Below are positions 26,215 through 35,336 of a DNA stretch of 64,000 nt, piece after piece. The notes beneath the pieces are model-generated. The model made no database searches. It was not told where the DNA came from and saw only the letters and a list, made by a program, of their open reading frames with translations. The position numbers and the translations under genes were made by a program. This DNA is from Pseudomonas fluorescens (GTDB lineage: Bacteria; Pseudomonadota; Gammaproteobacteria; Pseudomonadales; Pseudomonadaceae): positions 1,612,001-1,676,000 of the forward strand of contig NZ_CP015225.1 of NCBI RefSeq assembly GCF_001623525.1. Reading direction: 5' to 3'. Positions within the stretch are counted from its first letter, which is position 1; each line of letters opens with the position of its first letter.

Positions 26215-26748
26215 ATGCCCCGTTTGCTGGCGATCCTCCTGCTGGGCCTGGCGCTGAATGTCGCGCAGGCCGATACCGCGCTGTTTTCGGCGCAGGGTTA
26301 TCGCATCGCCCAATACCGCAGCCCGACGCCCGCCACTGTCGACGGCGCCCAGACCCTCGATACCCAGGCCCTGCAACAGCTGCTTGAGCAAGCCTCGCCC
26401 CCGGTGCTGATCGACGTTTATCGCCGGGCGTGGGTCCAAGGGCGTTTCATCGACAACGAACCCCACGCCAACCTCCCTGGCAGCCTGTGGCTGGCCAATA
26501 CCGGTGACGGCGACCTCGACCCGACCTGGCAGGACTACTTCAGCCATCACCTGCGCACGGCCACCGGCGGGCGGTTGGATTCGCCGTTGGTCTTTTATTG
26601 CCGCGCCGATTGCTGGCTGAGCTGGAACGCGGTAAAACGCGCCGCTGCCATGGGCTATAACCATGTGTACTGGTATCGCGATGGCCTCGATGCCTGGGAG
26701 GCGGCCAACCTGCCCCTGCAAGCGGCCCGGCCCGAACCCTTTCCCTGA
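26215..26748 (+). CDS. PQQ catabolism-associated rhodanese-like protein with CxxxCW motif
   Basis: Exported protein of 177 residues (signal peptide LLAILLLGLALNVAQADT) with a rhodanese fold. Two cysteines and a Trp in the active-site loop read FYCRADCWLSWNAVKR (Cys129, Cys133, Trp134). The family is known as the PQQ-dependent catabolism-associated CXXCW motif protein; here three residues separate the cysteines. Function unknown; a thiol or sulfur-relay role alongside the SoxYZ-like carrier is conceivable. ATG follows AAAAGGATAAATCC. A ped-box is upstream. Confidence 0.85.
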   Translation: MPRLLAILLLGLALNVAQADTALFSAQGYRIAQYRSPTPATVDGAQTLDTQALQQLLEQASPPVLIDVYRRAWVQGRFIDNEPHANLPGSLWLANTGDGDLDPTWQDYFSHHLRTATGGRLDSPLVFYCRADCWLSWNAVKRAAAMGYNHVYWYRDGLDAWEAANLPLQAARPEPFP

Positions 26749-26808
26749 TTTTGCAAAGAAATGCGTGCAACTGCCCTGCCCCACACGACAATAACGAGGT
26801 GAATGGCC

Positions 26809-27474
26809 ATGTATAAAATCCTGATAGCCGACGATCACCCACTGTTTCGCGAAGCCATCCACAACGTCATCAGCGACGGTTTTCCTGGCAGCGAGGTCAT
26901 GGAGACCGCCGACCTGGACAGCGCCCTGGCCTTGACTGTCGAGCACGACGACCTGGACCTGATCCTGCTGGACCTGAACATGCCCGGCATGCACGGGCTC
27001 AATGGCCTGATCAACCTGCGCAACGAGGCACCGACCATCCCCGTGGTGATTGTCTCCGCCGAGCAGGACAAACAGGTGGTGCTGCAGGCCATCACCTATG
27101 GTGCGGTGGGCTTCATCACCAAATCCTCGCCACGCTCGCAGATGACCGATGCCATCGAGCAGATCCTCAACGGCAACGTGTACCTGCCGCCCGACATCAT
27201 TCGCACGCAAAAAAGCCCGATGGGCCGCCGCCTGAACGAAACCCCGGCATTCCCGCCGGAACTGCTCCAGGCCTTGACCCGCAAGCAACTGCTGGTGCTC
27301 GAACGCATGACCAAGGGCGAGTCGAACAAACAGATCGCCTACACCCTGGACATCGCCGAAACCACGGTCAAGGCCCACGTCTCGGCGATCCTGCGCAAAC
27401 TCAACGTGCACAACCGGGTGCAGGCGATCCTCAGTGCCGGGGATATTGATTTCGGGGCTTATTTGCGGCGCTGA
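26809..27474 (+). CDS. pedR1: NarL/LuxR-type response regulator (PedR1/ErbR/AgmR type)
   Basis: Protein of 221 residues: receiver domain ([10 protein letters not shown]; phosphoacceptor Asp in [22 protein letters not shown]; Lys in [10 protein letters not shown]) and a LuxR-type DNA-binding domain ([38 protein letters not shown]). I chose the second of two ATGs (26809) because GAGGTG is eight bases upstream. The homologue (AgmR/ErbR, earlier ExaE) is the general activator of quinoprotein ethanol-oxidation genes. It is the best candidate to bind the ped-boxes. Confidence 0.9.
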   Translation: MYKILIADDHPLFREAIHNVISDGFPGSEVMETADLDSALALTVEHDDLDLILLDLNMPGMHGLNGLINLRNEAPTIPVVIVSAEQDKQVVLQAITYGAVGFITKSSPRSQMTDAIEQILNGNVYLPPDIIRTQKSPMGRRLNETPAFPPELLQALTRKQLLVLERMTKGESNKQIAYTLDIAETTVKAHVSAILRKLNVHNRVQAILSAGDIDFGAYLRR

Positions 27475-27492
27475 ACAGGCGCCATGAATCCC

Positions 27493-27621
27493 TGTGGCGA
27501 GGGAGCTTGCTCCCGCTGGGGCGCGCAGCGGCCCTGAAAAGTCTGCAACAACACCGATAATCAGGGTGGCGCGCGAAGGGGGCTGCTTCGCAGCCCAGCG
27601 GGAGCAAGCTCCCTCGCCACA
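27493..27621. repeat. REP pair, type A
   Basis: Inverted GAGGGAGCTTGCTCCCGC pair between the convergent pedR1 and kinase genes. Confidence 0.85.
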
Positions 27622-27633
27622 ACAGTGTTCGGC

Positions 27634-30288
27634 TCAAGATCGGGGGGGATTCAGCAGATGACTCATCGCAATCTTGAGCTTCATCGGCCGCACCGGCTTG
27701 TGCATCAGGGTGTGCCCGCGTTCGCGGATCTGCTGCTTGAGTTCGTTGCTGTAGTTGGCGGTGATCATCATGGCCGGGATCGGTGAGGCCCGGCGGGCGT
27801 TGATCCTGGCCACCGCATCGACGCCATTCTGATCGTTGTCCAGATGATAATCGGCGATCAACAAGTCGGCCTCGGCATGGTAGTTATCCACTTGGCGGGC
27901 CAGGTCCTGTTCCGACAACGCGGTCACTACCTGGCAACCCCAGCCCTCCAGCAACGTACGCATGCCGGCGCAGATCGCTGCATCGTTATCCAGCACCCAG
28001 ACCCGCGCCCCGCGCAGGCGTTCGAGCATCGGCTCGCTCATGTCCAGGCACGGCAGCGGCTTGGGCGCGGTGGCGCTCAGCGGCACGTCGATGGAGAACA
28101 TCGAGCCCTTGCCCGGCCAGGAGCGCACCTGGATCCGGTGCCCGAGGATCCCGGCGATTTTTTCGACAATCGCCAGGCCCAGGCCCAACCCACGGTCCTG
28201 GTTCGGGCGTTGCACGTCGCCACGCTTGAACTCCTGGAATATTTCCTCAAGGCGGTTCTCGGCAATACCGATGCCGCTGTCCCAGACCTGGATCGACACG
28301 CGCTGGCGGTGTCGCCGGCAACCCAGCACCACCCGCCCGCTGGGGGTGTAACGAATAGCGTTGCTCAGCAGGTTGCGCAAAATCCGCGCGAGCAATTGCA
28401 TGTCGCTGCGCACCAGCACCGAACAACCGACAAAGTGCAGCTCCAGCCCTTCGCTGCGGGCGATCTGGGCGTATTCGGCGGCCAGGTTGTCCAGCAACTC
28501 ACTGAGGCCAAACGGCGCAACGTCGGCCTTAATCACCCCGGCGTCCAGCTTGGAGATGTCCACCAGGGTGCCCAGCAGGTTCTCCACGTCCTGTAGCGAA
28601 TTGCTGACGTTACGCACCAGTTGCGCGTTGGCGACCGGCTCGCGACGCTCAAGCAAGGCACTGGTGAACAACCGGGCAGCGTTGAGCGGTTGCAGCAGGT
28701 CATGGCTGACCGCTGCGAGAAACTTGGTCTTCGACAGGTTGGCCTGCTCGGCTTCGCGCTTGGCCTCTCGCAGGCGCAATTCCACCCGGCTGCGCTCGTC
28801 GATCTCGCGCAGCAACTGGTCATTGAGCGTGGTCAGTTCGGCGGTCCGTTCCTGGACCCGCTGTTCCAGGTTCTGATAGGCCTGGTGCAGCGCCTCGGCG
28901 GTGCGCCGGCGCTCAGTGATGTCGCGGATCAGCACGAAAATCCCCACCACCTCGCCGTTGGCCAAGCGGTTGGGTACATAGGAGCGCAGCATGTAGCGCT
29001 CCTGGTTGTTGATGTTGGTCTCGGCGAACTCGAACGTCACGCTCTCCCCCGCCAACGCCCGGGCCACGTAGGCTTCCAGGCGCTGGTAATGCTGCTCGCT
29101 GTGGGCCTCGCGCAGGCTCTGGCCGAGCATCACGCCACGGGGCCAGCAATACCATTGCTCGTAGACCTTGTTGGTGAATTCGTAGACCAGGTCGGCGTTG
29201 AGGTAGGCAATCAGCGCCGGCACATGGTCGGTGATCAGGCGGATCCAGCGTTCGCTTTCGCTCAGCGCCTCGGCGTGCTGGTAGCGTTCGGTGATGTCGG
29301 TGAAGGTGTTGACGTAGCCGCCAGTGGGCAAGGGATGCGTACGGATCTCCAGGACCCGGCCATCGGACAGGCGCTGCTCGGATTCGTGGATCAACCGGCC
29401 GTTGCTGTCGCGACTGGCCGGGGTCAACAGTTGCAACTCACTGTCGGCAATCACTTCGTTGAACGGCCGGTGGGCCGCTACCGGTGCCAGGCCGCTGAGT
29501 TCGAGGAAGCGTCGGTTCCACAGCTCCAGCACGCCTTGGGCGTTGATCATCGCCACGCCCTGGGACAGGTTGTCCACCGCCCGCTGCAACAGGTGGGATT
29601 TCTGCGCGATGGCCTGCTCGCGGCGCACGGTTTCGCTGAGCTTGACGTCGGTGATGTCGGTAAACAGGATCACCCGCCCGCCTTCCTGGGTCGGCCGCTC
29701 GCTGACTTGCAGCCAACGCCCGTTCTGCAAGCGATACAACACGTGCTCGTCGGCCTGGCCCCGGGGCTCTTCGCTGAACAGTCCGTTGGCGGTCATCAAG
29801 CGCTTGACCTCGGAAAGGCGCATGCCGGCGATGATGCGCACCCGGCTGTTGGCCCAGAAAGCCTTGAAGCGGCTGTTGAACAGGACAATGCGTTGCTGCT
29901 CGTCGAACAGCACAAACGCATCGGAGATGCTTTCGATGGCGTCGATAAGGTGCCGGTGGGCGGTTTCCGCTCGCAGCCGCGCCTCGCCCAGCAAGTGATT
30001 GCCGGCCTTGAGTTCGGCCATGGCCTGGTTCAGGGCATCGGTGCGCTCGCGCACCTGCTCGGCCAGCACCACCGAGTGCTGGAACGCCGCGTACGGGTCG
30101 TTGCCCCGAGTTACGCCGGACTCCACCCGTTCGATCAGCGCCTCATTGATGCGCCGCAACTTGCGGTTTTCATGCTGCAGGGCAGCGAGCTGGGCCTGCA
30201 GCTCAGCGATGGCCGGGGACGCGATGTCGGGCAATGGCAACTCCGGTGAACGTCTGGTTGATATGCATGCCATTGAACTGTTCTCCAT
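27634..30288 (-). CDS. pedS1: PAS-rich hybrid sensor histidine kinase (PedS1/ErcS' type)
   Basis: Cytosolic hybrid kinase of up to 884 residues. After an N-terminal coiled coil come about three PAS domains (IESISDAFVLFDEQQRIVLF; LSQGVAMINAQGVLELWNRR; VPALIAYLNADLVYEFTNKV), a coiled coil (LEQRVQERTAELTTLNDQLL), a HisKA box with phosphoacceptor His (AAVSHDLLQPLNAARLF), HATPase (LLSNAIRYTPSG, DSGIGIA, GLGLGLAIVEKI) and a receiver (Asp in LLIADYHLD). The H-box is nearly that of ErcS. The ATG at 30288 would overlap the FIST gene by 86 bases; a start nearer 30230 (for example TTG after GGAG) is possible. Its position beside the FIST gene and regulator matches KT2440 PP_2664 and P. aeruginosa ErcS'. 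Confidence 0.88.
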   Translation of the reverse strand: MENSSMACISTRRSPELPLPDIASPAIAELQAQLAALQHENRKLRRINEALIERVESGVTRGNDPYAAFQHSVVLAEQVRERTDALNQAMAELKAGNHLLGEARLRAETAHRHLIDAIESISDAFVLFDEQQRIVLFNSRFKAFWANSRVRIIAGMRLSEVKRLMTANGLFSEEPRGQADEHVLYRLQNGRWLQVSERPTQEGGRVILFTDITDVKLSETVRREQAIAQKSHLLQRAVDNLSQGVAMINAQGVLELWNRRFLELSGLAPVAAHRPFNEVIADSELQLLTPASRDSNGRLIHESEQRLSDGRVLEIRTHPLPTGGYVNTFTDITERYQHAEALSESERWIRLITDHVPALIAYLNADLVYEFTNKVYEQWYCWPRGVMLGQSLREAHSEQHYQRLEAYVARALAGESVTFEFAETNINNQERYMLRSYVPNRLANGEVVGIFVLIRDITERRRTAEALHQAYQNLEQRVQERTAELTTLNDQLLREIDERSRVELRLREAKREAEQANLSKTKFLAAVSHDLLQPLNAARLFTSALLERREPVANAQLVRNVSNSLQDVENLLGTLVDISKLDAGVIKADVAPFGLSELLDNLAAEYAQIARSEGLELHFVGCSVLVRSDMQLLARILRNLLSNAIRYTPSGRVVLGCRRHRQRVSIQVWDSGIGIAENRLEEIFQEFKRGDVQRPNQDRGLGLGLAIVEKIAGILGHRIQVRSWPGKGSMFSIDVPLSATAPKPLPCLDMSEPMLERLRGARVWVLDNDAAICAGMRTLLEGWGCQVVTALSEQDLARQVDNYHAEADLLIADYHLDNDQNGVDAVARINARRASPIPAMMITANYSNELKQQIRERGHTLMHKPVRPMKLKIAMSHLLNPPRS

Positions 30289-31366
30289 AGGTGTTGAACC
30301 CCATCACCCGTTGTTCGCGCAGGAACTGACCGATCTGCTCCAGGCCGCCGCGATCTTCCAGCTCCAGGCGCCGGAGAAAGCAATCGCAGCCGATGGTCAG
30401 CAGCAAATCGCCGAGGCGTGCCTGCAAACCGTCGAACAGCGTTTGCAGGTTGTGCAGCAAGGGCCCGGGAGTCATGGCGGTGAGCACGATGCCGTTCTCC
30501 ACCGCACAGTAGAAACTCAGGCTCAGGTCCGGGTGCACCTGCTGGATGGCGCGCACGTAGTACTGGTCGTTGATGCGCACCGCCAGTGGATGGGCGGCGA
30601 AGACCCGGTAGTCGAGGGCGCTCACCGGCACGCCGATGTGCCGGGCGTATTCTTCGGCGGCGGGTTCGGCGTTGAGCTCGTAGACCCGTCGCGAGGCGCT
30701 GTCGGCGCCGGTCACCACCAGTTTCTCCTCCCGGGGCAGGATGTGATGGGTGGTGAAGACTTCGAATTCCAGCCAGGTGTTGATCAGCACCACCACAGCC
30801 GCGCCACTGTGGAACTGGCCTTCGAAGTACACGTGGGTGTGAGTCAGGTAGTTGTCATCGCCAGCCGAACCGCCGAAATGCGGGATGTCCCCCAGCGCGG
30901 CGCTCAAGGCCGCCAGCACCATCTCCTCGCGGCTGGACAGGCCATCGAGCAGGGTCAAGGCGAAGCTGTGGCCCTTGATCGGGGCCAGGGCGTTGCTGCG
31001 ACAGCCGCTCGCCAGACGTTCGACCATTTGCTGGGCGTCGATCAGGCTGAAGTGCTCCATCTCGCCGATCAGTTCGGCGGCGATGGAAAAGTGCCGGTGA
31101 TCGAAACCCACCGCCGTCACGCAGTTGCGACCATAACCTTGCGCGGTGATTTCACCGGCGCTGGTACAGCCCACCAGGCGAATCCCACCGAAACTCTGGG
31201 ACAGCGCCTGGCCCAGGGCCGGCAGGTCATATTCGGCGGAACAGAAAAACAACACGAAGCCCAGGTGCGGGTGCAACAACTGCCGCGCCAACTCCTGGGC
31301 CACCTGCTGGACGTCCGTGGCCTGGGACATGGCGCTCACCACACCTTCGCTCTGGGCCTGCTGCAT
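30203..31366 (-). CDS. FIST-domain sensory protein
   Basis: Protein of 387 residues with FIST_N and FIST_C domains: an N-terminal part with LGFVLFFCSAEYDLPALGQAL and VGCTSAGEITAQGYG, and a C-terminal part with NPEPAAEEYARHIG-like sequence and EQRVMGFNTYGEQFNGMHIN. FIST domains are predicted small-ligand sensors often placed beside signalling genes; here it precedes the PAS hybrid kinase and probably forms a sensing unit with it. ATG 31366 follows GGAGGCGAAG; the ORF runs further upstream into the promoter and a REP. A ped-box lies at 31429-31443. Confidence 0.85.
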   Translation of the reverse strand: MQQAQSEGVVSAMSQATDVQQVAQELARQLLHPHLGFVLFFCSAEYDLPALGQALSQSFGGIRLVGCTSAGEITAQGYGRNCVTAVGFDHRHFSIAAELIGEMEHFSLIDAQQMVERLASGCRSNALAPIKGHSFALTLLDGLSSREEMVLAALSAALGDIPHFGGSAGDDNYLTHTHVYFEGQFHSGAAVVVLINTWLEFEVFTTHHILPREEKLVVTGADSASRRVYELNAEPAAEEYARHIGVPVSALDYRVFAAHPLAVRINDQYYVRAIQQVHPDLSLSFYCAVENGIVLTAMTPGPLLHNLQTLFDGLQARLGDLLLTIGCDCFLRRLELEDRGGLEQIGQFLREQRVMGFNTYGEQFNGMHINQTFTGVAIARHRVPGHR

Positions 31367-31428
31367 CTTCGCCTCCGACGGGTGCGTGATAGGAGCCCTG
31401 AGTGTACGAAGCCGCGTCGAGTCGACGT

Positions 31429-31443
31429 ATGCTACTTGGGTAG
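31429..31443. promoter_or_regulatory. Candidate ped-box upstream of the FIST gene
   Basis: ATGCTACTTGGGTAG, part of a longer palindrome GCTACTTGGGTAGC, 63-77 bases before the FIST start. Confidence 0.5.
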
Positions 31444-31524
31444 CGGGTGGACGCTTCCATGGGATGAGAAGATCGGCGCACATGACGGTGCCGCCACCAC
31501 CCACACCCCTGATATGGAATACCT

Positions 31525-31673
31525 TTGTGGCGAGGGAGCTTGCTCCCGCTGGGTTGCAAAGCAGCCCCAAGCAAATTGAATGCAGTCAACCTGACACAGC
31601 GCGTTGTCAAGTCTCAGGGCTGCTTCGCAACCCAGCGGGGCGGTGCGACGTTTCGCTAAATCCCTTCACCACA
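31525..31673. repeat. REP pair, type A, with a degenerate second arm
   Basis: The left element is intact (GAGGGAGCTTGCTCCCGC). The right element has lost its core: GCGGGGCGGTGCGACG replaces GCGGGAGCAAGCTCCC, although the outer CTTCACCACA flank persists. It lies between nosL and the FIST gene. Confidence 0.7.
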
Positions 31674-31698
31674 AAAGCGGTTCGGTGTGCAGGCAATA

Positions 31699-32226
31699 TC
31701 AGTGACTCATCGGCGACATGGCGGTCGCCTGCCCCAGCAGTTCCTGGTCGATGTCTTCCAGGCGCAGCACCCGACCACCGGTATCGCTGGCGAGTTTTTG
31801 TGCCGCCTGGGGGTCGGAGAACGAAGCCAGGACAACGCCCATGGCGCCCTTGAGCCCGCTGCCGATGACGAAGTAGGCGGTCCGGGCGTCGATCAGGTGG
31901 GCGTCATCCGGTGTGTCCCAATGGCTGCGGCCCATGTCGTGGACATACAGCTTGACGTCGGCCCGATGGTTTTCCGGCTGCAACCACCAGCCCAGCATCT
32001 CCGCCGGCGAGCAGAATTTCTTTACGCCCCCTGCCCCGACCGCCGCGCCCTTGGGTCCGGGAAAGTCAGTGATGACCATGCCGCACACATGGCATTCGTC
32101 ACTGGGATGGAACGCCAGCGCCGCCTCGCTGGCCGCGGGTGGCTCGGCCTTGCCGCAGGCCGCCAGTGCCAGGCACATCAATACCCCGACCCAAAGGCGA
32201 CCCGCCTTGAAATACACCCTGTTCAT
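31699..32226 (-). CDS. nosL: NosL, copper-chaperone lipoprotein
   Basis: Lipoprotein of 175 residues with a lipobox (LALAAC), anchored in the outer leaf of the periplasm. The copper-binding signature DECHVCGMVI is near residue 45. NosL delivers Cu(I) to apo-nitrous-oxide reductase with NosDFY. The start is ATG 32226, preceded by GGGAG; an alternative TTG seven codons upstream would overlap that site. It is the last gene of the nos operon. Confidence 0.93.
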   Translation of the reverse strand: MNRVYFKAGRLWVGVLMCLALAACGKAEPPAASEAALAFHPSDECHVCGMVITDFPGPKGAAVGAGGVKKFCSPAEMLGWWLQPENHRADVKLYVHDMGRSHWDTPDDAHLIDARTAYFVIGSGLKGAMGVVLASFSDPQAAQKLASDTGGRVLRLEDIDQELLGQATAMSPMSH

Positions 32227-32256
32227 CGTTGCATGCTCCCTTATCAAGATTGAAAT

Positions 32257-33087
32257 TCACGGGCATCGGCGATTGAACAACCGATAGGCCAGCCACAACG
32301 GCACCGCCATCCATAGGCCCAGGCACAGCCAGAGCAAAGGCGCCGACACCGGCAGGTCGCTGCCCAAGGTCAGCACCGCGGCGCCGCTGGACGCCGCATC
32401 GAACCCGGACAGGTTGATCAGCCGATACACGTCGGTAGGGTTGAACAGCAGCAGCCATGGCAACAGTTCCGGGCTGAAGCGCCCTTCGCTCAGCACCAGC
32501 AATGCCAGCAACGCCAGGTCGAACACCAGCACGAAGAAAAACCAGACCCCCAGCGCCAATCCGGCCGCGGTGGATTTCTCTGCCGACAAGCTGCTCAGCA
32601 CATAGGCCAACCCGAGGAACACCCAGCCCAGCAGCGTGCTGGACACCATGAAGCGACCGAAGGCCCAGAGCAGCAGGCTCAACTGGACATCGTCCACCCA
32701 CAGGGCGATAGCCAGCATCGCGCAGCCAAAACCGATGAAGGTGGCCAGGGCCAGGATCAAGCCGTGCCCCACAAACTTGCCCAGCAGCAATTGTCCGCGG
32801 CCCAACGGGTAGGTCAGCAACAGCAGCAAGGTGCCGCTCTCGTCCTCGCCGACAATCGCGTCATAGGCCAACAGCAAGGCAATCAGCGGCATCAGGAAGG
32901 TCGCCAGGCTGGACAGGCTCGCCACCGTGGCCGGCACCGAGGTGAACCCCAGTTGACCGGACGCCGCCGCGCCGAGCCAGGCGATGCCGATCGCCAGCAC
33001 CGCGAACAACAGACTGATCGCCAACAACCAGCGATTGCGCAGGCCATCGCTGAATTCCTTGCGGGCCATGTTCCAGACCGGATTCAT
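32257..33087 (-). CDS. nosY: NosY, ABC permease for nitrous-oxide reductase maturation
   Basis: Membrane protein of 276 residues with about six transmembrane segments ([59 protein letters not shown]). The [25 protein letters not shown] loop is diagnostic for NosY. It works with NosF and NosD in sulfur and copper supply to the CuZ cluster of NosZ. The start overlaps the nosF stop as ATGA. Confidence 0.95.
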   Translation of the reverse strand: MNPVWNMARKEFSDGLRNRWLLAISLLFAVLAIGIAWLGAAASGQLGFTSVPATVASLSSLATFLMPLIALLLAYDAIVGEDESGTLLLLLTYPLGRGQLLLGKFVGHGLILALATFIGFGCAMLAIALWVDDVQLSLLLWAFGRFMVSSTLLGWVFLGLAYVLSSLSAEKSTAAGLALGVWFFFVLVFDLALLALLVLSEGRFSPELLPWLLLFNPTDVYRLINLSGFDAASSGAAVLTLGSDLPVSAPLLWLCLGLWMAVPLWLAYRLFNRRCP

Positions 33088-34001
33088 AGGCGGGTCTCCT
33101 CGGCTGCGGCACGGACCATGTAATGACGGTACAAATCCTCCAGCGACGGCGGCTTGATCTCGACATCCGACGGGTCATCCTGGGCCAGCAGCTGGCGCAG
33201 CAATTTAAGCTTGCTGCCATCCGGCGCGGACACCTGCACCCCTTCGGCGCCCCAGCCTTGGGTGGCGTGCCCTTCGCTGCGCCAATGCTGGCGAAGCCAA
33301 TCGGCCCGCGACAGGCCCGAGGCGCGGATCAGCGTCGGCAACCCGGCGTCCTCCCTCAGGCGGGCCAGGCTGCCCAGGGCCAACAGGCGACCCCGGGTGA
33401 GAATCGCGGCGCGGTTGATGTGAGCTTCCACGCCAGGCAGGACATGAGAACAGAGAATGATGCTGGTGCCCTGCCAACGCAGGCGGTCGAGCAACTGATA
33501 GAGGTCCTGGGTGGCGATGGGGTCCAGGCCCACGGTCGGTTCATCCAGCAATAACAGGCGCGGTTGGCCGAGCAGCGCCTGGGCCAGACCGAGACGCTGG
33601 CGCATGCCCTTGGAATACGTCTTCACGCGTCGTGTCGCGGCACCCGCCAGCCCGACCTCTTCCAGCAAACGCTGCACCTGCTCCGGTGCAGCGCCTTTGA
33701 GCCGGGCAAAATGGCGCAAGGTTTCCAGCCCGCTCAATTGCGGATAGAACATCACGTTCTCGGGCAGATAACCGAGCATCTGCCGCACGCTCGGGTCACT
33801 GGGCGCGCGGCCGAAGACACGCACCTGCCCCTCGCTGGCCCGCAGCAAACCGAGGATCAGCTTCATCGTGGTGGTCTTGCCCGCACCGTTATGCCCGAAC
33901 AGGCCGAGCACTTCGCCCTGGGCCAGGTTCAAGTCCAGCCCGCGCAGCACGGCGACATCGCCATAGTACTGGCTGACGCCTTCGATCTCGACGACGTTCA
34001 A
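33084..34001 (-). CDS. nosF: NosF, ABC ATPase for nitrous-oxide reductase maturation
   Basis: Cytosolic ATPase of 305 residues with Walker [13 protein letters not shown], signature [17 protein letters not shown], Walker [14 protein letters not shown] and switch His in [10 protein letters not shown]. No ATG is well placed: the most likely start is TTG 34001 (reading [14 protein letters not shown]), seven bases after a perfect AGGAGG and overlapping the nosD stop as TTGA. It is coupled at both ends. Confidence 0.93.
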   Translation of the reverse strand: MNVVEIEGVSQYYGDVAVLRGLDLNLAQGEVLGLFGHNGAGKTTTMKLILGLLRASEGQVRVFGRAPSDPSVRQMLGYLPENVMFYPQLSGLETLRHFARLKGAAPEQVQRLLEEVGLAGAATRRVKTYSKGMRQRLGLAQALLGQPRLLLLDEPTVGLDPIATQDLYQLLDRLRWQGTSIILCSHVLPGVEAHINRAAILTRGRLLALGSLARLREDAGLPTLIRASGLSRADWLRQHWRSEGHATQGWGAEGVQVSAPDGSKLKLLRQLLAQDDPSDVEIKPPSLEDLYRHYMVRAAAEETRL

Positions 34002-35311
34002 GACGCGTCCTCCTGGGCACTGTTGCGTGGTGGGGGCTGGACAGGCGTTTCCATCAGCGGATGGCTGTCCATCACCCCGGGGGATTTCATCACCGGGAAG
34101 GCTCGCTGCACCCAACGCAGCAGTTCGATCCCCGGGCTGTTCATCAACAAGCGCACCTGGGGATACAGCCACAGCAGGCGATCGACGTTGTCGTTGGGTT
34201 CATAGGCGACATCGCCCAAGCCATCGCCATTGCGATCCCAACCCAGGTAGTCGCTCCAGTAATTGCCGTGGCCATCCACCGACCATTCCTGCAACCGCGT
34301 GGCCACGTATTTGACCTGGCGCTGGTTGTGGACGAAGGCATTGCCGGCGATGCGGTTATCCTCCGAGCCCGCCGTCAGGTGGATACCCACGGCGCTGCGC
34401 TCGAAATGGTTGCCTTCGATGCGGTTGAACAATGAGTTGTAGATGAACAGGGCCTTGCCCTCGGCGCCGGTGATCATGGTGTCGCCGGTGGACCCGTCGC
34501 GCACGTCGGTGACGAAGTTGTCGCGCAGGGTCGAATAGGTGATGTAGTTCATCAGGATCCCGTAGTTCTGATCCTGTTCAGAGCGATTGCCGATGACCGT
34601 CAACTGGCGGCTTTGCATCAAGGCATAACCGGTTCGAGTACGCCGGGTGACGTTATCCAGCAGGCGGTTATCGTTGGCGAACATGTAATGCACGCCGTAG
34701 CGCAGGTCCTCCAGGACATTGCCCTGGAGCAGGTTGCCGCTGGAGGTGTCGATGTAGATGCCATCGCGGGTTTCGCGCACCTGGTTACCGATGACCCGGG
34801 CGCCGTGTACGGCATACAAATGGATGCCATTGCCACGGTCCTGGGAGCGCAGGCTGGGGTCGCCCTGGATGCGGTTGTCGATCAGGCTGACGTCCCGCGT
34901 GCCATCGACCCAGATACCGAAGCCCTGGCCCTGCATCCGGTTGCCACGCACCACCGCTCCTTGGGCAACCGGTTGGATGAACACGGCCGCGTTCATGGCC
35001 GTCAGGTCGTGGCCCCAGTCCAGGAACGTACACCCCTGGACCCGCACGTTCGGGGCGCGAATGATCACGCCATTGCCCTCGCCCTGGCCCTGGAATACCG
35101 CATCCGGCGCACACGTGAGGGTCATGGGCTGGTCGATGCTGAACGAGCCCCGGTACTGGCCCGCAGGCAGGCGCCATTGCTGGTCGCCCTCGGCCTGCAA
35201 AGGCAAATCGGTGATCGGCTGCGGCGCGCCGAGCACGCCGCCCGACAGCAGGCTGAACACCAGGGCAATGACCAGTCGACGAACGTTTGGATGCTGCATA
35301 TTCCCGGTCAT
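33998..35311 (-). CDS. nosD: NosD, periplasmic copper-processing protein
   Basis: Exported protein of 437 residues with signal peptide ([18 protein letters not shown]). It consists of right-handed beta-helix (CASH/PbH1) repeats such as [39 protein letters not shown] and [19 protein letters not shown], ending with the [21 protein letters not shown] segment typical of NosD. It docks with NosFY and transfers copper and sulfur to NosZ. ATG 35311 follows GGGAGACAGGCGCA. Confidence 0.95.
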   Translation of the reverse strand: MTGNMQHPNVRRLVIALVFSLLSGGVLGAPQPITDLPLQAEGDQQWRLPAGQYRGSFSIDQPMTLTCAPDAVFQGQGEGNGVIIRAPNVRVQGCTFLDWGHDLTAMNAAVFIQPVAQGAVVRGNRMQGQGFGIWVDGTRDVSLIDNRIQGDPSLRSQDRGNGIHLYAVHGARVIGNQVRETRDGIYIDTSSGNLLQGNVLEDLRYGVHYMFANDNRLLDNVTRRTRTGYALMQSRQLTVIGNRSEQDQNYGILMNYITYSTLRDNFVTDVRDGSTGDTMITGAEGKALFIYNSLFNRIEGNHFERSAVGIHLTAGSEDNRIAGNAFVHNQRQVKYVATRLQEWSVDGHGNYWSDYLGWDRNGDGLGDVAYEPNDNVDRLLWLYPQVRLLMNSPGIELLRWVQRAFPVMKSPGVMDSHPLMETPVQPPPRNSAQEDAS

Positions 35312-35336
35312 TGCGCCTGTCTCCCTAGTGAATGAC

